Source: Luzula sylvatica
Lineage: Eukaryota; Streptophyta; Magnoliopsida; Poales; Juncaceae
Direction: 5' to 3'
Assembly (NCBI GenBank): GCA_946800325.1
Contig: OX326956.1
Span: 16,533,167 to 16,597,166 of the forward strand
Length of the DNA stretch: 64,000 bases
Shown: positions 58,856-64,000 of the stretch, one piece after another
Position numbering within the stretch: the first letter of the stretch is position 1
How the letters are laid out: the number at the start of each line of letters is the position of its first letter
Notes under the pieces: generated by a model
Databases searched by the model: none
Told to the model about the DNA's origin: nothing
The model's input: the letters and a program-made list of their open reading frames with translations, nothing else
Translations under genes and position numbers: made by a program

Positions 58856-59372
58856 TAGAGCTGGCAAAATCTGACCCGACTCGAATGAACCCAAATCCGA
58901 CCCGATCCGAAAATGTTGAAAAGTCAACGATCCGAATCCAAATTATTCGAACCCGAAATTGACCCGAAACCGAATTACCAAAATCCAAAATTGACCCGAA
59001 ATCGACCCGAATCGAATGAACCGAAACCCGAACTATCCCGAAACCCGAATGACCTGAATGACCCAAAACTCGCGACCCGAATGATCCGAAAATTAAAATA
59101 TTATTGTTAAATATCAAAATATGTCTTGAAATCAATAAAATAAGTCTCGAATTATCCGAAAACTAAATTTTTGAAAAATCGAATGATTCTTAATCAAATT
59201 TTGCGAAATTCTATTGATCCGAAAATCAAAATAGCCAAGATCCGAATGACCCGAAAACCGAAACAACCCGGAACCGAATGACCCGAAAACCGAAACGACC
59301 GGACCCGAATGACCCGAAAACCGAAACGACCCGAACCCGAATGACTCGAAAACCGGAACGACCCGAAACCAA
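58856..59372 (+). mobile_element. hAT-like element, truncated, with GACCCGAA subterminal arrays
   Basis: It starts TAGAGCTGGCAAAATCTGAC, a typical plant hAT end. Dozens of (A)ACCCGAA and GACCCGAAAACCGAAAC motifs follow. The matching right terminus was not found before the next element begins near 59373. Confidence 0.55.
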
Positions 59373-59384
59373 CAGGCAAAATAT

Positions 59385-59932
<548 letters not shown>

Positions 59933-59970
<38 letters not shown>
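59933..59970. repeat. (TA)n microsatellite
   Basis: A TA run immediately right of the small TIR element. Confidence 0.9.
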
Positions 59971-59974
<4 letters not shown>

Positions 59975-60607
59975 GGCCGTTCCACTAAGCACACCGTACC
60001 AAAATTCCATTGGTACATGTCGTCCCACGAAGCAAACCATTTAGGGTCTTGCCGTCCCAAACCAACAGTTAGCGTATTTTTTCTATCTTTGTCATGTGAG
60101 AAAAACTTAGGCATGGCCCGTCCCAAACCAACCCCTTCCCAATAAGCATTTTAGGACGGTCCGTCCTAGTTTGGTACGCCCTTGTTTGGTACGGTGTGTT
60201 TGGGACGACCAACCGTCCTAAAATGCTTACTGGGACGGTTTAGGGACTTATTGGGACGGTTTTCCCAATAAAGACGAAAATGTTGTACTGTATTAACATA
60301 CGGTTTGTCATAATGCACTGGTGTATTCGTCTTGACGGGCTATACGCTGTTTGCCAGTAATTCTTCCTTCCAAGTTTGTTTTTCATCGTTTCGAAAATGA
60401 TCGATCATGAAACATTTCACGATCATTCCTAGATACTCTCAATCATTCCATGACTGGTCTCTGATTAATTCACTTGTGAATTTAATTGAAATTTAATTTC
60501 AATCGTCAATTTTTATGCAAATGGGTGCAACTTTTGCAAACCCGTGCATATAATGTTTATACGACTATGATTCGACCCTCGAATCGCATCGATTGCTCTG
60601 CTACCTT
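59971..60607. other. Intergenic DNA with GGGACGG/CCGTCCC inverted motifs
   Basis: TAAGCATTTTAGGACGGT (60143) pairs with ACCGTCCTAAAATGCTTA (about 60212), with further CCGTCCCAAACCAAC copies at 60050 and 60119. This may be a MITE relic. No gene. Confidence 0.45.
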
Positions 60608-61510
60608 TGAAGGGAAATCATTCCCGACCCCGGGCCTGCGCAACGGATATGAAGGTTCGGTTGGGTTTACAAAACTCGAGATTTCGCAACGACTTCGAGG
60701 GCACGATGCATATAAGGATAGATGGTTACCGGCGTCAAATTGGTCACGCACGATGGGTTGATCACCCACGTTCTTCTCTTCTCAGGTGTCACATTGGTGA
60801 CTAGTCTGTGTGTCACATTCCACACGTCTCCCACTGTTTTGACTCCAATAACGTCTCCGGTTTGATCACAATCGAAGAGACACAAATCGCGCACTCCTCT
60901 ACTTGTATCCACCGTGAGTCGTAGCACATCGGTCGCGGATGCATCTGCTTAGACGATGCACCGATGAAATTGCTTGATTGTGTTTGATTCATTAAACCGA
61001 GAAAATACATTTTTCTCTTTCTCTCTTCCTCTGCACCCTCTCAACTATAGATGGTCTTCTTTCAAATGAATCTCTTAGACTGGATTAGACTGATGAGAGA
61101 GAAACATCCAATTTATATTACATACGATAATGACACCCAAAGGTACATACTAGACACACCAACTCGTGTGTACCAAAAACTATCAAAAATAAGTTGCAGT
61201 CTAGGTCTGTCGTGGCGCATCATAAGCTCCGTCATGGCGCACCAACGCCAATAAGCCCCTGGACATTTCATGCATACTTCCGTCAGGACGGAAAATTTGT
61301 CTGTCATGACGGACCAGTCCGTCCAGACGGATGATTGTGAAATCACGGATTTGGCTAAGTCCACAACCATGGTGGACTCTGTACACTGTGTCTGTCGTGA
61401 CATACCATATTGTGCGTCATGACGGAATGTGTACTCAAGCCCAATTCTGCACAATCCAATTGTGCATTTATCTGTCTTCTCGAACACATATGTTCGTGTG
61501 TCCTTGTACG
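60608..61510 (-). mobile_element. Reversed, partly degraded LTR of the GAAGGAAATACAG family
   Basis: Read on the minus strand, the CCCGGGGTCGGGAATGA end and the interior (CATCGTGCCCTCGAAGTCG, AGGTGTCACATTGGT complement) match LTRs 1-3. The left third carries the same CGTCATGACG-type motifs as LTR 2 (61205-61430). Its U3 start is replaced by a (TAAATG)n tract (61511-61539). No target duplication was found. Confidence 0.75.
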
Positions 61511-61539
61511 TAAATGTAAATGTAAATGTAAATGTAAAT

Positions 61540-62180
61540 CAAGCCTCCTATTTCATTAAGGATATTGAAAAATTGGTTCCACCATTTAAAATAGCATACC
61601 TAAGAGACTCGCAAACCAATCAAAACTCTTGGCTAGGGAACGCGAACCAAAACTTCTCGACTGCATCAACCTATGACTTTTTAAGAAATTCGACATCCAA
61701 AGTAGATGGAACACAAAACTTTGGAAGATAAAAGCGCCAGTGAAGATAAAATTCTTTGGATGGTTGACGAGTAATGAAAATATCTTCACGGACGACAACC
61801 TTAGAAAAAAAAAATTGCCCTTGTGATATAATGAGCAAAAATTGCTACTCGGGTAGGGGAACAACATATCATTTATTGATAAGTTGTCTGTACACTCGAC
61901 AAGTTTGGGATGGAATTAACACATTCTTATGTCCTACTTTTGATCTAAGAGGGAGCATTACGGACTTTTGGATGGAGAACGGTATAAACCGATCCAAAGA
62001 GGACAAAATTATTATGGACGATTATTTTCTAGCTTCCATTTGGGAAATTTAGAAAGAGAGAGACGAACGGATTTTACGCAAATTCAGATGGAATGTGGTC
62101 ACTACATTGCTAAAACAATGCCCGGCCCATGTATTGAAAGAAAATATGGCTTAAGAATTAACTTGGAAGAATTTATATAA
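61540..62180 (+). pseudogene. LINE retrotransposon 3' fragment (zf-RVT region)
   Basis: Open pieces in two frames read SWLGNANQNFSTASTYDFLR, then WKIKAPVKIKFFGWLTSNEN and TTYHLLISCLYTRQVWDGI, then DERIFTQIQ. This is the zf-RVT region that follows reverse transcriptase in plant L1-type LINEs. Frameshifts and a stop separate the pieces. Upstream RT and endonuclease are absent, consistent with 5' truncation. Confidence 0.8.
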
Positions 62181-63300
62181 ATAGGCAAATCTGCAGTCAG
62201 AATTGGACCCGTTCAGAATTATGGGTTTTAACCTAATTTCAGATAATTATGATTTAATCTAATTTCGGGCCCATTCAGATAATTAAGGTTTTAACCTAAT
62301 TTCGGCCCAATCCGAAAGCTAGGGTTTTAACCTAATTTTTGCCTATATATATATTCTGATTTCAACTTTCTCTCTCTTCGAGGCTGCCATTTTTCTGACC
62401 TAATTTTGGCCGCCGAAATTCTTCTTTCTCCCACAGAATTTCAAAGTGAGATCGAGAGAGAAATAGAAGAGAGATCTGAGCAATTTGTTGAGAGACATAA
62501 TCGTGACGTCGACTAGAACGGCGTTGACGGTTCCGATCGGACGAATATCAAGGTGGACACGAGTAGAGGGACTGCACGAGCAATCCTTGGAGAAGGTTCA
62601 ACAGATTGGAGAAGAAGACATCACGTACTAACTTGTACGAGGTAAAATTCTGATTACTTTTCCTTTTTCGGTGTTTTTCGAGTGTGATCCAGAGTAGAAT
62701 TAGGTTACGCATGCGTGAATAATTCCGCTGCATACTCTAATAATCGTATGCGTAATCCTACATGTATATCAAAAATTAAGCCACCGTTTCGGGTCCGGAT
62801 ATACACAAATAAATTACGTGGTGTAATTCATAAAATTCGGAGTCCGTTATAAAAAAATTGGGGTCCATATTAACAAATTACATAGCATAATAAAAAAATT
62901 ATGGTCAATTATAAAAAAAATTGAATTTGATTTATAATTTGGGGACAATTGAATCGCGGCCAACTAAAACACCAAAGCAAAGGAATTCTTTTGAGGACAA
63001 AGGCGCTGCAATTTCAAACACTACCCTCCCCTATCCACTGAAGCAAACAATAATGTCTCAAAACCATTATAATATGACAAGGAAAATTCTATTTTACTTT
63101 TATTTTATTTTACTTTCACTTTTACATCCTTGCTGTAAAATTAAAACCATGTATTAAACTCATCTTTCATATATTTCAAGATTTCAAAGAATCAATTCTT
63201 CTTTCCGAAAAAAATACAATCATACCGGCATTAAATCACCGAATTTCTTAAAAATAAATTCCTGCAAGATTACAACACGTGAAGCACAAAGTTTATTATT
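62181..63300. other. Possible LTR-like leader plus intergenic DNA
   Basis: Four degenerate copies of GGTTTTAACCTAATTTCGGC lie at 62220-62345. A TATATATAT box and a pyrimidine-rich leader then lead to AAGGTGGACACGAGTAGAGG (62549), a phrase also present in the solo LTRs. This suggests another LTR relic. 62890-63300 holds nothing recognisable. Confidence 0.4.
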
Positions 63301-63368
63301 ACAAAAATACAATGATGAGACATCATGTCTTATTTTGATGTGATCCGGTTGTATCAATCATCATTAAT

Positions 63369-63941
63369 TTAAATATCATCTGAAAGCGACCTCCCAAGGA
63401 GTGGATCATCAATAAGAGAAAATTGATCTGCCGTAAAACCCTTACTTTTATAATCTTGGACTAAGTTAACAATTATGCTAGCCCTGTTGTTTAATTCTTC
63501 TCTTTCCGTTTCCGATGGGATAGCATCATCAAGTAATTTTAGACGTTGTACACAACTTCCATCACCGAAGAACGGTTGTCGTATCCACTTTTCCCTCAGG
63601 TTAAAAGCTAAGTTAGTCAAGTTGGCAGCATTCAAGCTAACGAAAAACATTCCCGTCGCAGCATCACAAAGAGGTACAAGAACAGGTGCAAAAACAGGTG
63701 CAAGAACCAACCCTCCTGTAATAGCTACGACGGTTCCTATGGCAGCTGCCCCTATTCCAAAGTAAACACAGTTTCTCATCCTATTTACTCTTTGCTGCAT
63801 GAAAACAACATTATATTCGTGAGTATGTGTTTTACCATTTAAAATCACAGTAATATGACAAGAAAATTTGATTGACGTTAAGTAATCACTACTTGACGGA
63901 ACATTTGTTTGACTAGTTAACTTAGCCCGAATGTCAAACAT
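63369..63941 (-). CDS. Hypothetical protein with a central hydrophobic segment (possibly partial)
   Basis: A 190-codon minus-strand frame with biased, protein-like composition. Residues about 57-105 form one or two membrane-type helices rich in G, A and V (FGIGAAAIGTVVAITGGLVL, FAPVLVPL). They are followed by a soluble helical C-terminus (LREKWIRQPFFGDGSCVQRL, ETEREELNN) ending GRSLSDDI. The frame remains open upstream of the chosen ATG through a (TA)n tract to the window edge. The true start, or an upstream exon, may therefore lie outside. I do not recognise the family and assign no function. Confidence 0.5.
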   Translation of the reverse strand: MFDIRAKLTSQTNVPSSSDYLTSIKFSCHITVILNGKTHTHEYNVVFMQQRVNRMRNCVYFGIGAAAIGTVVAITGGLVLAPVFAPVLVPLCDAATGMFFVSLNAANLTNLAFNLREKWIRQPFFGDGSCVQRLKLLDDAIPSETEREELNNRASIIVNLVQDYKSKGFTADQFSLIDDPLLGRSLSDDI

Positions 63942-63950
63942 TTGTCCGAC

Positions 63951-64000
<50 letters not shown>
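63951..64000. repeat. (TA)n microsatellite at the window edge
   Basis: About 24 TA units continue to the last bases of the window. Confidence 0.9.

Overview
The window is AT-rich nuclear DNA from a flowering plant, most likely a eudicot. The genes have introns with GT-AG borders and encode plant proteins: TRP/TRFL telomere-binding proteins with a plant-type Myb, TAF12, a plant CDC25-type arsenate reductase, and remnants of SEX4 and a TRAF1/MUSE13-like gene. Between them lies a dense field of transposons. No prokaryotic, plastid or tRNA genes were recognised. I read everything by eye; no database search was run.

Layout. 1-2332: 5' part of a minus-strand Ty3/gypsy element (open gag-protease frame, tRNA-Met primer site, LTR). 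2.66-12.0 kb: a tandem segmental duplication. Each unit has a decayed fragment of an unidentified gene followed by an intact six-exon TRP/TRFL-type gene (387 and 369 aa). Only the second unit has about 1.7 kb of transposon DNA in the interval before its promoter. 12-23.4 kb: AT-rich intergenic DNA with a GC-extreme minisatellite (17.34-17.93 kb) and a Helitron-type terminus at 23390. 23.5-29.19 kb: a chimera of three gene fragments, then a degenerate six-base repeat desert of about 2.4 kb, ending in a textbook Helitron 3' terminus 547 bp before TAF12.

29.6-32.3 kb: TAF12 (378 aa, five coding exons, small transposons in introns 1 and 3). 38.0-38.7 kb (minus strand): a CDC25/ACR2-type arsenate reductase (132 aa), intact. 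A composite Mutator-like element of about 6 kb (38816-44834) begins 131 bp upstream of its ATG. That element holds a four-fold palindromic foldback element with a perfect 10-bp target duplication, two solo LTRs with perfect 5-bp duplications, and a minisatellite. 45.1-46.4 kb: a hAT MITE and a small Helitron. 46.9-49.5 kb: a satellite array of about 172 bp x 15. 50.86-52.30 kb: a SEX4 pseudogene whose upstream intron holds a third solo LTR. 52.4-64 kb: long-inverted-repeat elements, a Pack-MULE-like element, a hAT-like remnant, a reversed LTR, a LINE 3' fragment and, at the right edge, a 190-codon unidentified frame.

The intact genes (two TRP/TRFL paralogues, TAF12, ACR2) look like unlinked housekeeping functions, not a pathway. 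The interest lies in how transposons have duplicated, promoter-shuffled, fragmented and fused host genes here, and in the palindromic and satellite structures.
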